Below, piece by piece: positions 27,801 to 36,844 of a stretch of 64,000 nt of DNA. The notes beneath the pieces were generated by a model. The model worked only from the letters and a program-made list of their open reading frames with translations, had not been told where the DNA came from and made no database searches. Numbering within the stretch: position 1 is the stretch's first letter; every line of letters begins with the position of its first letter. Origin of the DNA: Arcticibacterium luteifluviistationis (lineage in GTDB: Bacteria > Bacteroidota > Bacteroidia > Cytophagales > Spirosomataceae); NCBI RefSeq assembly GCF_003258705.1, contig NZ_CP029480.1, forward strand, positions 186,001 through 250,000, read 5' to 3'. Both the position numbers and the translations under genes were made by a program.

Positions 27801-28436
27801 TTATTTCTTTGCTACAACAAAATAACTAGATGCCCCTTTATATAACTTTTCAGTGTCAATTGTCTGAAAACCTCCATTTACCACTAAATCATCTAACTCG
27901 GAGCTTTTAAGTCTTCTAATAGGAATTGGGATTACTCCAATTTTGGATAATATCCGAACAAACTGAATCTGAATATTAACTAAAAATGCCATTTTATCCC
28001 GTAAACAAGGTGTTACAGAAATAAATAAGCCCTCAGGTTTTAACAACTCATATATCTTTTGTAAAACTACCTGAGGTTCAGCCACTGTATGCAACATATT
28101 GAAAGCCAAAATCACGTCAAACGATTCCTTTTTGTACCGTGTATCAAAAATATCCGTTTGCGAGAAATTTATATTTTCAACTTTAGTAGCGACTGCTTTC
28201 CTTTTTGCAATTGCAATCATCTTAGATGATATATCAATAGCATGAACCTCTTTCACCAGATTGGCAATTTCACAGGATGTTGTACCTGTACCACATCCAT
28301 AATCCAAAACAATATTGCTGCGGTTGAGATATTTTTTAGTGTTTTCTCTGGACTTACTATGAATATATTCAAAACGCTCTTCCGTTTTATCATAGTTTTT
28401 TGAAGCACTATCCCAGAACTCTTTCGATTTATTCAT
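27801..28436 (-). CDS. class I SAM-dependent methyltransferase
   Basis: 211 residues. Motif I VLDYGCGTGTTSCEIA binds S-adenosylmethionine; the acidic end of strand 2 is VHAIDISSKMIAIAKRK; motif IV is FDVILAFNMLHTV. This is the Methyltransf_11/25 type. The substrate cannot be read from the sequence; the C-terminal part (GASSYFVVAKK) is common in small-molecule methyltransferases of Bacteroidota. It stands alone on the minus strand, 123 bp after the small gene at 28560. Confidence 0.88.
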   Translation of the reverse strand: MNKSKEFWDSASKNYDKTEERFEYIHSKSRENTKKYLNRSNIVLDYGCGTGTTSCEIANLVKEVHAIDISSKMIAIAKRKAVATKVENINFSQTDIFDTRYKKESFDVILAFNMLHTVAEPQVVLQKIYELLKPEGLFISVTPCLRDKMAFLVNIQIQFVRILSKIGVIPIPIRRLKSSELDDLVVNGGFQTIDTEKLYKGASSYFVVAKK

Positions 28437-28559
28437 CTTTATTAATTATTTAAACTTTCTATTGTTCCAATTCCATTTTTTAATGAAACATAAGAAGGGC
28501 TACGAACAAGCGTTAAACTACTTTTAATGTTGAGACTTTTACCGTTTTCATTTCAATCC

Positions 28560-28775
28560 TTAATCTGGCAAAACTTCACATACAAAACCCTTGCTTTGCA
28601 TTAGCTGAATGACATCTTTCTCTAACGGTTTAGAGGAAACAATGCGAAGTACATTGTCCAAATCTTCGGTATCTACCGACCACTCTGAAATGCATGGATG
28701 CAAGTTAAATAAGGGTGCCATCCATTCAATTAAAGGAGGGGAACTAAGGTTTGTTTTAAACACCAATACATTCAT
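28560..28775 (-). CDS. small hypothetical protein, HMA-like fold possible
   Basis: 71 residues (MNVLVFKTNLSSPPLIEWMA start). The length and alternation of strands and helices (VLVFKTNL, SEWSVDTEDLDNVLRIV, DVIQLMQSKGFVCEVL) recall the ferredoxin-like fold of heavy-metal-associated domains, but the CxxC metal motif is missing. It follows the XRE regulator gene by 6 bp and is probably in the same operon. Confidence 0.65.
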   Translation of the reverse strand: MNVLVFKTNLSSPPLIEWMAPLFNLHPCISEWSVDTEDLDNVLRIVSSKPLEKDVIQLMQSKGFVCEVLPD

Positions 28776-28781
28776 ATTTGC

Positions 28782-29021
28782 TTACTTTTTCTTTTTGAAT
28801 TGGTCATTTAAAGGGTCATACTTAAATACTTCATCCAGAGTAACATCAAATACATTGGCAATTCTAAAGGCTAGTTGGAGCGTAGGAGAATATTTTCCGC
28901 TTTCGATGGCTGCCACCGTCTGTCGAGTAACCCCCACTTCATCTCCCAACTGCTGTTGAGTCATTTCACCTTTTAAAAAACGTAACATTCTTATCTTATT
29001 TTGAATATGGTCTTTACTCAT
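28782..29021 (-). CDS. XRE-family transcriptional regulator
   Basis: 79 residues from the ATG at 29021 (MSKDHIQNKIRMLRFLKGEM). An upstream in-frame start at 29063 would overlap the preceding gene more, so the internal ATG is preferred. The helix-turn-helix TQQQLGDEVGVTRQTVAAIE is followed by SGKYSPTLQLAFRIANVFDV, as in the small YozG/Cro-like regulators. Such regulators usually sit with a small membrane protein, as here (29029-29478), and control that operon. Confidence 0.88.
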   Translation of the reverse strand: MSKDHIQNKIRMLRFLKGEMTQQQLGDEVGVTRQTVAAIESGKYSPTLQLAFRIANVFDVTLDEVFKYDPLNDQFKKKK

Positions 29022-29028
29022 CTTAAAC

Positions 29029-29478
29029 TCATTTATTGTAGAAGTAGATTTTCCAAACATCACTCATCACTGCTGACACAAATCCAAAGCTCAATAGTGT
29101 TATAAACATATACTGCACCCCGTATCCCATTGAAAGTGGAACCATGGAGGCAAAAAATCCAACCATGGAAACCCAATTACTGTTGCGTTCTGATTTCATT
29201 TCTATTAGTTTATCTCGCTCGTCCATAAAATCCAGACTCTCTTTGTCTTCAGGTTCATTTTTTAGGGCTCTGAAAATGGCGAATAAAATGAACAACACGA
29301 TTTTGGCAACAACCATTACACCAGCCAGCTTTAAGATGAAGCTGCCCCAAAATTGAATTTCTGCTGCCTGCGGAAAGTATAAGTCTCCATGAATACCAAA
29401 GATGTAAAACAAGTACCCTCCCATTAAGAGCACGGTAGTTACCAGATTAAAAACTGCTTTTTGTACTGCTATTGCCAT
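29029..29478 (-). CDS. membrane protein of an XRE-linked operon, unknown
   Basis: 149 residues with about four membrane helices (9-27, 42-68, 99-118, 122-142). A charged cytoplasmic loop (KNEPEDKESLDFMDERDKLI) separates helices 2 and 3. The layout matches the family of small membrane proteins encoded next to a YozG-like regulator in Bacteroidota. Function unknown. First gene of a three-gene operon with the regulator and the 71-residue protein. Confidence 0.75.
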   Translation of the reverse strand: MAIAVQKAVFNLVTTVLLMGGYLFYIFGIHGDLYFPQAAEIQFWGSFILKLAGVMVVAKIVLFILFAIFRALKNEPEDKESLDFMDERDKLIEMKSERNSNWVSMVGFFASMVPLSMGYGVQYMFITLLSFGFVSAVMSDVWKIYFYNK

Positions 29479-30052
29479 TGTAGATGCTTTTTAAATTTAA
29501 CTATATTAACTTGATGTTTGATAAACATTACACAAAGTTAAATATTATTAACATAATGTAAATATATATTAACATATAAGTTTTGTAATATTTACCATAG
29601 AAGTGCTAATGAGCTGATTGTGATGTAGTTATGGATGGGTTGGAAATGAAGGTGTAATGGCTCAAAGTCCTGTGATTACTACTCTTTTCATCTCTAAAAT
29701 TAAGAAAGGCTTGAGGTGGCTGCTCCTGTCTCAACAAAACTTTTTAAGCTTTTCGTTGAAAATATTTCCTAAGCTGAGGCGTAAATTTCAATCGAATATT
29801 AAGCCGTTGTAATAAGAATTAACAACCTTTTCTTTATTCATTGACACAGAAAGAGTTTGAAATAATTCCTATTTTCATAAAAATTTATCATTGGGTAGCC
29901 AATCATATAAAGGAAAACAATACGGAAGCTGAGTTCATGGCCAGAGTTAGTTAAGAACTTGTGGATTTGACAAATTAAATAATAGAAAAACTACAAACGA
30001 CCCGCAACACAGTATAAAAATAATAGCGATTTTAGTGATAAATCAAAGAGAG
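29479..30052. other. intergenic region
   Basis: About 570 bp between divergent genes. The part at 29520-29580 is extremely AT-rich with repeats of attaaca/tgtaaat (29548-29578) and probably contains the promoter and operator of the membrane-protein/XRE operon. No gene is supported in the rest. Confidence 0.45.
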
Positions 30053-30060
30053 TATCTTTG
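30030..30060 (+). promoter_or_regulatory. Bacteroidota promoter of the alpha/beta hydrolase gene
   Basis: -7 element TATCTTTG (30053-30060) fits TAnnTTTG; tttag at 30030-30034 is a possible -33 element 18 bp upstream. The ATG follows 88 bp later. Confidence 0.55.
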
Positions 30061-30148
30061 TACAAAGGTTAGAGATAAATTGAAAGAATTATAGCTTGAA
30101 ACCTGCTACTATCCTTATGCTAACCGCTATACTTAATTGAAAAATAGA

Positions 30149-31075
30149 ATGAACAAGATACTTAAGTGGATAAAGCGGATTTTAATAGCAATCATTGGCT
30201 TAATCACGGTTTTAATGATTGGCCTTTATATCACTTTCTTCTTTTGGAAAAAAGCTGCAATTCAAAATTTACCTCAAAATTCGAAAGTCATAACTACATC
30301 CGAAGGACCTGTAGAATACACTTTAAAGGGTAATTCAGACCGATATATGCTCATGATTCATGGGTCTCCAGGTAGTGTACATGTTGCAGGGGGGGAGTCA
30401 TTTCTCGATAAAGGATTTAGTGTCTTAGCAGTTTCAAGACCTGGATATTATAAAACACCTTTGTCCTCTGGGGGAACACCCAAAGACGAAGCTGCACTCT
30501 ATAAAAGCTTATTAGATGAGCTAAAAATTGATTCTATATATGTCAAAGGAATATCTGGTGGTGGTCCCCCAAGTATTCAATTTGCGATAGATTATCCAGA
30601 CAGATGTGCCGGGCTGATACTATCTGCAGCTGTTTCTGAAAAAATGGAAGACAAATCGGACGACAATGGGCTTTTAAATTCATTTTTTCAATCTGAATTT
30701 GGCATGTGGATAGGCATTCAAATTGCCAAAACTCAAATGTCAGAAGAAGAAGAAGAAATGATGGATTGGTTTGTAGAAAGGGGTCTATTCCCATTCGCGT
30801 CTATTGATGATGGATTAGAAAACGATGACAATGAGGTGCTCCATTTAAAAGATCTTGAGATGGAGAAAATAATGTCGCCTACAATCCTATTTCATGGTGA
30901 TAAAGATGACAACGTTCCTTATTCTCACTCACAGAATGCTGCCAAAAGAATACCAAATTCAACGCTTTTTGAAATGAAAGGAAAAGACCATTATGTTTTC
31001 TTTACTTCCTATAGCGATACTATTAATACTGAAATCATGCAGTTTATCGACAATATAGAAACACATGAAAAATAA
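30149..31075 (+). CDS. membrane-anchored alpha/beta hydrolase
   Basis: 308 residues from the ATG at 30149; an earlier TTG at 30137 is less likely. One N-terminal membrane anchor (about 8-32). The hydrolase fold shows the oxyanion segment MLMIHGSPGSVHV, the nucleophile elbow VKGISGGGPPS (Ser in G-x-S-x-G), the acid in ILFHGDKDDNVPYS and the catalytic His in GKDHYVFF. Substrate unknown. Single-gene unit with its own promoter candidate at 30053. Confidence 0.86.
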   Translation: MNKILKWIKRILIAIIGLITVLMIGLYITFFFWKKAAIQNLPQNSKVITTSEGPVEYTLKGNSDRYMLMIHGSPGSVHVAGGESFLDKGFSVLAVSRPGYYKTPLSSGGTPKDEAALYKSLLDELKIDSIYVKGISGGGPPSIQFAIDYPDRCAGLILSAAVSEKMEDKSDDNGLLNSFFQSEFGMWIGIQIAKTQMSEEEEEMMDWFVERGLFPFASIDDGLENDDNEVLHLKDLEMEKIMSPTILFHGDKDDNVPYSHSQNAAKRIPNSTLFEMKGKDHYVFFTSYSDTINTEIMQFIDNIETHEK

Positions 31076-31077
31076 GA

Positions 31078-31165
31078 ATAACAATTAGGCTCGAATGCAG
31101 CGAAGTAGGGCCCTTCGACTAAGTTCAGGACAGGCTCTGGTTCATTTGAGTTCCGATAGCTATCG
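31078..31165 (+). repeat. intergenic repeat, copy 2, with palindrome
   Basis: Second copy of the repeat at 27412-27500. It is followed by the 14-bp perfect palindrome ccgatagctatcgg at about 31153-31166. It probably acts as a transcript end or is a REP-like element. Confidence 0.75.
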
Positions 31166-31568
31166 GGATTGAGCAAATTTTAATTTCCCTTTCAACTGAA
31201 AGACAAACCAAAGACATACTTCTCTCAGCTAAGTATTTTTTTGAGCCATAATTTTTAAACTGTCTTAAAAAAACGTAAGTCTACATCTTAACTAAAATCG
31301 ATAAGAATGAAGATCGTCTCTTTAGCTTTAACGTCCGCTCATACCATAATATTCATATGGTTTTGGGAGGCTTTGGGGGTATTTTGCAATCTAATAATTG
31401 CTTATTAAGCCAGTATAATATCCTTGGCCTTATAAAGGATTTCGATAGTTTTGAAAGGAAGTAGATGCCCAACAGCTTAATGGATTCTAACCAATAGCAA
31501 TGTATAAGCACCTAAAGGAAAAAGTGGAGCTATACTAATGTGGTCATCAAGTTTGAAATGGAGCACAT
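31166..31568. other. intergenic region
   Basis: About 400 bp between the hydrolase and the minus-strand HxlR gene. No supported gene or RNA. Confidence 0.4.
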
Positions 31569-31880
31569 TTATTTCTGACAATCTTCCAAACCCCATTTAT
31601 CTAAACTTCTTAAAATGTTTTCAAGTGATTTACCTCTACTGCTTAAGCTGTATTCCACTCTAGGAGGAACTACCGGAAATACTTTTCTAGAAATAAGCCC
31701 ATCTTTTTCTAAATCTCTTACTGTTTGGGTAAACATTTTATTAGAAATCCCAGGGATTTTCTTCTGTAACATTCCAGAACGCAAACCGCCATCTAATAAA
31801 TGAAATAGAACTAACGGTTTCCATTTTGTCCCTATTAAATTCATTGTATAATTTAATGGACAACTAATCTCTTTATTCAA
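31569..31880 (-). CDS. HxlR-family transcriptional regulator
   Basis: 103 residues. Single winged-helix domain with the family opening CPLNYTMNLIGTKWKPLVLF (usually CP...l.ligGKW...iL), the recognition region IPGISNKMFTQTVRDLEKDG and the wing VPPRVEYSLSSRGKSL. These regulators often respond to aldehydes or redox cues. It is divergent from the VOC gene at 32002, the usual target arrangement for HxlR proteins. Confidence 0.93.
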   Translation of the reverse strand: MNKEISCPLNYTMNLIGTKWKPLVLFHLLDGGLRSGMLQKKIPGISNKMFTQTVRDLEKDGLISRKVFPVVPPRVEYSLSSRGKSLENILRSLDKWGLEDCQK

Positions 31881-31952
31881 AATATAAAATTTATATAGTT
31901 GATAATCATTATTTTACTCGTTTAGGTAACTATGCTACTTTTTGGTAAGTTA

Positions 31953-31983
31953 TTGCCGATAGGGTAAATATAGTCTAATTTTG
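31953..31983 (+). promoter_or_regulatory. Bacteroidota promoter of the VOC gene
   Basis: TTG (31953-31955) and TAATTTTG (31976-31983), 20 bp apart, fit both -33 and -7 consensus well. The ATG follows 18 bp after the -7 element. It is probably under control of the divergent HxlR regulator. Confidence 0.7.
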
Positions 31984-32001
31984 AATTCTAAAATATAAAT
32001 T

Positions 32002-32514
32002 ATGACATCTAATAAAGATTATCCAAAATCATTTTCACATATAGGAATAACAGTTCCAAATATAAATGAAGCAGTAAAATTTTACTCAGAAGTAATGGGC
32101 TGGTACATAATTATGGAGCCCTCAAATGTCAAAAAGGAAAAAGAAACTGCCATTGGTCAAATGTGCATTGACGTTTTCGGAAATGATTGGTCTGAATTTG
32201 AAATTGCTCATTTAGCCACTTCAGACGGAATTGGAATAGAACTATTTTCTTTTCCGAATGGCGTCAAAGAAGCACCTGAATTTAACCCTTTCAATACTGG
32301 CCTATTTCATTTTTGTGTACAAGACCCGAATATTGAAGAACTCATTGATAAAATTGTGGCTTATGGAGGGAAACAAAGAATGCCAATCAGAGAATACTAT
32401 CCGAATGACAAGCCTTTCAAAATGTGCTATGTTGAAGACCCTTTTGGAATTGTATTTGAAATCTATACGCATAGTTATGAATTGACCTATTCTTCCGGTG
32501 CTTATTCAAAATAA
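32002..32514 (+). CDS. VOC family (glyoxalase-like) protein
   Basis: 170 residues. Vicinal-oxygen-chelate fold with a metal ligand His in FSHIGITVPNINEAVKFYSE, Glu candidates in GIELFSFP, a second His in GLFHFCVQDPNIEELIDKI, and the end CYVEDPFGIVFEIYTHSYE with a Glu at the fourth position. This fits lactoylglutathione-lyase-like or dioxygenase members; the substrate is open. Divergent with HxlR at 31569. A 10-bp hairpin (tggaaccaag at 32522 / cttggttcca at 32544) follows the stop but has no T run. Confidence 0.88.
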   Translation: MTSNKDYPKSFSHIGITVPNINEAVKFYSEVMGWYIIMEPSNVKKEKETAIGQMCIDVFGNDWSEFEIAHLATSDGIGIELFSFPNGVKEAPEFNPFNTGLFHFCVQDPNIEELIDKIVAYGGKQRMPIREYYPNDKPFKMCYVEDPFGIVFEIYTHSYELTYSSGAYSK

Positions 32515-32684
32515 ATATGAGTGGAACCAAGTAAAACTAATTGCTTGGTTCCATCTACTCAAGAAATCCCACGCGAATTCTTATCCGCCCGAAACTTATT
32601 CGGCTTAGTAAAAATTTATCGCTTTTCAGTACCTTACACTGTCTACAATTAAAGCAGAATGCTAAACATTGATTTTAATTTCGG

Positions 32685-33290
32685 ATGACAAACTTGGATA
32701 GCGAAAAAACGACTCCTAATAAATACATGGAAATAGACCAAATTCTTGATAATATATATCCATTAAGTATTGAATCAAAAAACTTAATAAAGGAGTCAAT
32801 AACTGAAACTGCATTTCCTAAGGGGCATATTTTATTTAAAGCAGATAAAACTGAAAGAAGTATTTATTTCATCAAAAAAGGAATAGCAAGAGCATATGCT
32901 TATTCGGATGATAATCAAATTACTTTTTGGTTTGGTAGAGAAGGAAACCCTATTGTTTCCATGCAGAGCTATGTCAATAATAAGAAAGGATACGAGGATG
33001 TGGAATTATTAGAAGATTGCGAACTCTACGAGTTAAAAACAGAACAACTTCAAAAGCTCTTTTTAGAAGACATTCAAATTGCAAATTGGGGGCGTAAATT
33101 TTCAGAATTAGAACTTATTAAATCAGAAGAGCGACTTATTTCTTTACAATTTGATACCGCAACCGAAAGGTATTTAGCACTTCTCAAAAAATATCCCAGT
33201 ATTGTTCAGCGTGTACAATTAGCCCATATCGCATCCTATCTAGGCATCACCCAAGTTAGTTTAAGTAGAATTAGAGCAAAAATAAGATAG
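32685..33290 (+). CDS. Crp/Fnr-family transcriptional regulator
   Basis: 201 residues. The N-terminal cyclic-nucleotide-binding-like barrel (HILFKADKTERSIYFIKKGI) lacks the residues that bind cAMP in Crp. The C-terminal helix-turn-helix is VQLAHIASYLGITQVSLSRI, typical of Bacteroidota Crp-like regulators. Upstream (32574-32684) is a 170-bp gap after the VOC gene. Its targets may be the neighbouring PfpI-like gene. Confidence 0.9.
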   Translation: MTNLDSEKTTPNKYMEIDQILDNIYPLSIESKNLIKESITETAFPKGHILFKADKTERSIYFIKKGIARAYAYSDDNQITFWFGREGNPIVSMQSYVNNKKGYEDVELLEDCELYELKTEQLQKLFLEDIQIANWGRKFSELELIKSEERLISLQFDTATERYLALLKKYPSIVQRVQLAHIASYLGITQVSLSRIRAKIR

Positions 33291-33443
33291 GTTTCGTTTT
33301 TATCATTTGTTAAATGGTTTCTTCACAATGTTATGGACTTTTGCACCGTAGCATTATTCTTTATTGAACGGGTAAAGCTGTTTCAAGCTTCTAAAATGAA
33401 GAGAATAATCTAAAACTTATTTTAAATTTAGATATATCAAATT

Positions 33444-34235
33444 ATGATAAAAATTAAAGCTCTCCTTGTTCTATTCTTGTTTTCGGTTATGTTTACTAGC
33501 TGTACTAGTGAAACCAACTCCACAAAATCAACAGAAGCAAAAGCATTAAAAAAGATACTATTTGTAGTTACAAGTCATAACGAAAAAGGAGATACTGGAG
33601 AAAAAACAGGTTACTATCTCGGAGAAGTTTCTCATCCTTGGGATGTATTACATACTGCCGGTTACGAAATAGATTTTGTAAGTCCAAAGGGTGGAAAAGC
33701 ACCTGTAGATGCATTCGATATGACTGATTCTATCAACAAGAAATTTTGGGATAACGAGATTTATCGTAACAAAATTGAAAACACCAAAAAGCCGAGTGAA
33801 GTAAATCCGGATGATTATGTAGCCATTCATTATGCTGGTGGGCACGGAGCGATGTGGGATTTTGCCGACAATACTGAAATTGCTGCAATTGCAGCAAAGA
33901 TTTATGAGAACAATGGTGTTGTCAGTGCTGTATGTCACGGACCTGCTGGCCTTGTCAATATTAAACTAAGCAACGGTTCGTACCTTGTAGATGGTAAAAA
34001 GGTAAATGCATTTACCAATGAAGAAGAGGTTAAAGTAAAACTAGAGAACGTGGTTCCTTTTTTATTAGAAGATAAGTTAAAGGAACGCGGAGCACTTTTC
34101 GAAAAGTCTGCTCCCTTTACCCAACACGTAGTGACAGACAAAAGACTAGTTACGGGTCAAAACCCGCAGTCTGCATCGAGTGTAGGAAAGGCTACCTTAA
34201 ATGAATTACAAAAACTAAGCAAAAGTGCAGAATAA
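33444..34235 (+). CDS. DJ-1/PfpI-family (Hsp31-like) lipoprotein
   Basis: 263 residues. Lipoprotein signal with C20 (LFSVMFTSCTSE). Class-I glutamine-amidotransferase-like domain: AIHYAGGHGAMWDF and the nucleophile elbow VVSAVCHGPAGLVNI with C164. Members of this group act as glyoxalase III or chaperone/deglycase-like enzymes in stress with reactive aldehydes. The export signal is unusual but common in Bacteroidota copies. Together with HxlR, the VOC gene and the SMR exporter it suggests a stress or detoxification neighbourhood; that is inference. Confidence 0.88.
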   Translation: MIKIKALLVLFLFSVMFTSCTSETNSTKSTEAKALKKILFVVTSHNEKGDTGEKTGYYLGEVSHPWDVLHTAGYEIDFVSPKGGKAPVDAFDMTDSINKKFWDNEIYRNKIENTKKPSEVNPDDYVAIHYAGGHGAMWDFADNTEIAAIAAKIYENNGVVSAVCHGPAGLVNIKLSNGSYLVDGKKVNAFTNEEEVKVKLENVVPFLLEDKLKERGALFEKSAPFTQHVVTDKRLVTGQNPQSASSVGKATLNELQKLSKSAE

Positions 34236-34236
34236 A

Positions 34237-34629
34237 ATGAGTGGAGAAACAAATTTAGAGACACTTTTAAAATCAATGAAGCCTAAACACAATGTAGGTG
34301 AATTTGTATTTTGTAAAACAGAAAATTTGGAGCAAATAAATTTGAGCCAAATCATAATGACTTTTAAAGAAGAGGAAAGCATTACTCTTATCACTGAAAA
34401 AGAAATCGCAGACAAACTCAATTTAGAATACTCTTTTGTGGCATCCTGGATTACACTTACCGTGCATTCCTCTTTAGAAGCAGTTGGTCTCACAGCGGCA
34501 TTTTCAAATGCCTTATCCAAAAATGGAATAAGCTGTAATGTAGTTGCGGCATATTATCACGACCATATTTTTGTCGATAAAAAGGACACAGAAAAGGCAA
34601 TGGACGTCTTAAATGAATTTTCGAAATAA
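34237..34629 (+). CDS. ACT-domain protein (ACT_3/DUF2241-like)
   Basis: 130 residues from the ATG at 34237, 1 bp after the PfpI-like stop; an earlier GTG at 34225 overlaps that gene. The sequence ends with the family pattern SSLEAVGLTAAFSNALSKNG, then NVVAAYYHDHIFVDKKDTEK, typical of the DUF2241/ACT_3 family (predicted amino-acid-binding regulators). Likely co-transcribed with 33444-34235. Confidence 0.88.
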   Translation: MSGETNLETLLKSMKPKHNVGEFVFCKTENLEQINLSQIIMTFKEEESITLITEKEIADKLNLEYSFVASWITLTVHSSLEAVGLTAAFSNALSKNGISCNVVAAYYHDHIFVDKKDTEKAMDVLNEFSK

Positions 34630-34713
34630 AGTACTTGCTTTGGTATTATGGTCCATAAAATCGCTGATACACTGTAAAAACAGACGGAAATGCACAAAAG
34701 AAATTAATAACAA

Positions 34714-35040
34714 ATGAATTGGATACTATTAATCATTGCAGGGCTTTTTGAAGTTGCTTTTGCTGCATGCCTTGGAAAAGCAAAAGAAACAGCCGGAACA
34801 GAATCAATATATTGGTACAGCGGTTTCATGCTTTGCTTAGTCATCAGTATGTCGCTTCTTATAAAAGTAACTCAGCAACTACCCATTGGTACGGCATATG
34901 CAGTTTGGACAGGTATTGGTGCCGTAGGAACAGTTTTGGTCGGGATTTTCATTTTTAATGAACCCGCCACATTTTGGCGTTTGTTTTTCATTTCCACATT
35001 GATTTTCTCCATTGTCGGACTGAAAGTAGTTTCGCATTAA
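34714..35040 (+). CDS. small multidrug resistance (SMR) family transporter
   Basis: 108 residues, four membrane helices. The essential glutamate is E13 in IIAGLFEVAFAACL. Further family motifs are LPIGTAYAVWTGIGAVGTVL and FIFNEPATFWRLFFI. Members are proton-driven exporters; the Gdx/SugE group exports guanidinium, the Qac group cationic drugs. The sequence (GLFEVAFA, then PIGTAYAVW) could belong to either group. It lies 84 bp after the ACT gene. Confidence 0.92.
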   Translation: MNWILLIIAGLFEVAFAACLGKAKETAGTESIYWYSGFMLCLVISMSLLIKVTQQLPIGTAYAVWTGIGAVGTVLVGIFIFNEPATFWRLFFISTLIFSIVGLKVVSH

Positions 35041-35329
35041 AACGGGCTATAATTAAGTCAATAAGCAGCCTAGAATGCAACCTTGAACCTATTCTTATAC
35101 CATCAAAGTTTTTGTTTTTTTGAATTAATCTCAAATTTGAGTCGATTAACCCTCAGTGAGTCTCTAGGTTCACAATAAACAACTTATTCTCAATCGGCTC
35201 CAGATAAATACCAAGCAATTTCATGTCCCCAGAGCACTATTCCTATGGCTTGTGAATTATCTTTGACGAAATACAAGCAAGGAAACCAAAAAAGAAACTG
35301 AAGAATTTCTCGAAGCAATAGCTTAAAAT

Positions 35330-35806
35330 ATGATTATCAAACATTTTACATTCGGTATTTCAATAGCATTTATATCTTGGATAGTAGGGATGATTTTAAA
35401 TGCTCTTTTGATGAAAACAGCATACTATAAAAGCATTTCAAACCTTAACATGATAGAAAGCAAAACGCTGAATAAAAATATTGGAATAGGTGCTTTTAAA
35501 TGGGTTGTAAAAAACACCCCTTTCAAGTTTTTTAATCAAAAGCTTCAATTAAAAACCAAAATTGGACTTCCAGAATTAGAGGTACTTAGAAAAGAAATGA
35601 CAGTAGCTGAGATAAGCCATTTAATTGGTTTTGGTTTCGTGACCGTTTTTGCTCTGGTAAAAGTGTTTAATAGCAATTATCTATTCGCCCTGATTATTAT
35701 GTTGGTCAATGTATTGATGAACTTATATCCATCCTTATTACAACAAGAGAACAAAAGACGCATTGATAGATTGATAAAAGTGGCTGGTCGCAAAAGTAGA
35801 CCGTAG
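35330..35806 (+). CDS. CrtO-like acyltransferase family membrane protein
   Basis: 158 residues, two to three membrane helices (about 8-30, 96-135). The motif VNVLMNLYPSLLQQENKRRI with K-R-R-I-D-R after it resembles the end of the glycosyl-4,4'-diaponeurosporenoate acyltransferase (CrtO) family, members of which are frequent in Bacteroidota without a carotenoid context. No carotenoid gene is nearby, so the real substrate is uncertain. Stand-alone gene. Confidence 0.6.
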   Translation: MIIKHFTFGISIAFISWIVGMILNALLMKTAYYKSISNLNMIESKTLNKNIGIGAFKWVVKNTPFKFFNQKLQLKTKIGLPELEVLRKEMTVAEISHLIGFGFVTVFALVKVFNSNYLFALIIMLVNVLMNLYPSLLQQENKRRIDRLIKVAGRKSRP

Positions 35807-36133
35807 CCACATTTACCCTACTTTTCAACTTTGAAAAATAATGCCCTATACCTTGGCACTAGCAAGAGTATCAAAAATATGAAGTCAATAACTGTTTGAA
35901 TAACCGGAATGAGCAAAGCATTCCCTCTTATCATAAGGTATAGCATAGAATGCGGTAGATTCAATGTTATCATTTAGACGTTCATGGTAATTTTGAAATT
36001 TTAAAGCTGGCTAAATATTAATCGGACGATTAATGTATAAACCCTTATCTTTAATTCTTAGGCGTAATTATGACAATTTGCATAGCAGCAAAGAATCTTA
36101 ATCCTAAGAATTAATTCAACCCAACCTTAACAT
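35807..36133. other. intergenic region
   Basis: 327 bp upstream of the DUF1080 gene. It must hold its promoter; tatcttta at about 36044 is a weak -7 candidate. No gene seen. Confidence 0.4.
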
Positions 36134-36814
36134 ATGAATTTATTACAAAGCCCTTTAAGTAGAGCGAAAAAAACTGCAGGAAACTTAATGTTTTTTGTAT
36201 TGGTAATCTTTGTTTTTTCTAATTACTCTTACGCTCAAAAAGTTGATTCAACATTTTCTCTTTTTGACGGTAGCAGCTTAAATGGCTGGAAGACAGTGAA
36301 ATCAGGTAATAGCAAATATTGGAAAGTGACAGATGGAGTTATTATAGGAGGTGATGGAGAAACTAAGATTCCAAGCAATACCTATCTTCATACTACCCAA
36401 ACTTTTGAGGATTTTGAACTGAGATTTCTATTTAGAATTTCTGGTAACCATGACCAAGGTTTAATAAATAGTGGTGCTCAATACCGTTCTATTATAGAAG
36501 GAAATAAAATTGTTGGTTATCAAGCAGATATCGGAAAAGGCTACTGGGGTGATATCTATGATGAGCATCGCCGTGCTAAACTTGTTGGCGGTAGTCTTGA
36601 CATTTTAAAACACATTCTTAATGAAGAAGGTTGGAATAGCTATATAGTTAGATGCAAGGGAAACAAACACGAACTGTATATTAACGGTGTAAAAGTTTCG
36701 GAGTATGTTGAGAAAGACCCTGACATTCCCTCAAAAGGGGTAATTGGTTTTCAATTACATAGTGGCGGAAACGCAAAAGTAGAATTCAAGTATATTACCA
36801 TTACAATTTTGTAA
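36134..36814 (+). CDS. secreted DUF1080 protein (3-keto-disaccharide hydrolase family)
   Basis: 226 residues with a signal peptide (ending NYSYAQ). One DUF1080 domain: FSLFDGSSLNGWKTV, then WKVTDGVIIGGDGE, EDFELRFLFRISGNHDQGLI, and YQADIGKGYWGDIYDEHRRA. The family is related to concanavalin-like lectins, and members hydrolyse 3-keto-glycosides. It is 30 bp upstream of the PVC-type cytochrome lipoprotein, suggesting an operon in which sugar derivatives are oxidised and cleaved in the periplasm. Confidence 0.92.
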   Translation: MNLLQSPLSRAKKTAGNLMFFVLVIFVFSNYSYAQKVDSTFSLFDGSSLNGWKTVKSGNSKYWKVTDGVIIGGDGETKIPSNTYLHTTQTFEDFELRFLFRISGNHDQGLINSGAQYRSIIEGNKIVGYQADIGKGYWGDIYDEHRRAKLVGGSLDILKHILNEEGWNSYIVRCKGNKHELYINGVKVSEYVEKDPDIPSKGVIGFQLHSGGNAKVEFKYITITIL

Positions 36815-36844
36815 TACTGTAATTGACAATCAATTAGTTAACAA

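Noticed and set aside
30543-30794. Minus-strand open frame of 83 codons
   Set aside because: It is fully inside the alpha/beta hydrolase gene, which has clear catalytic motifs.
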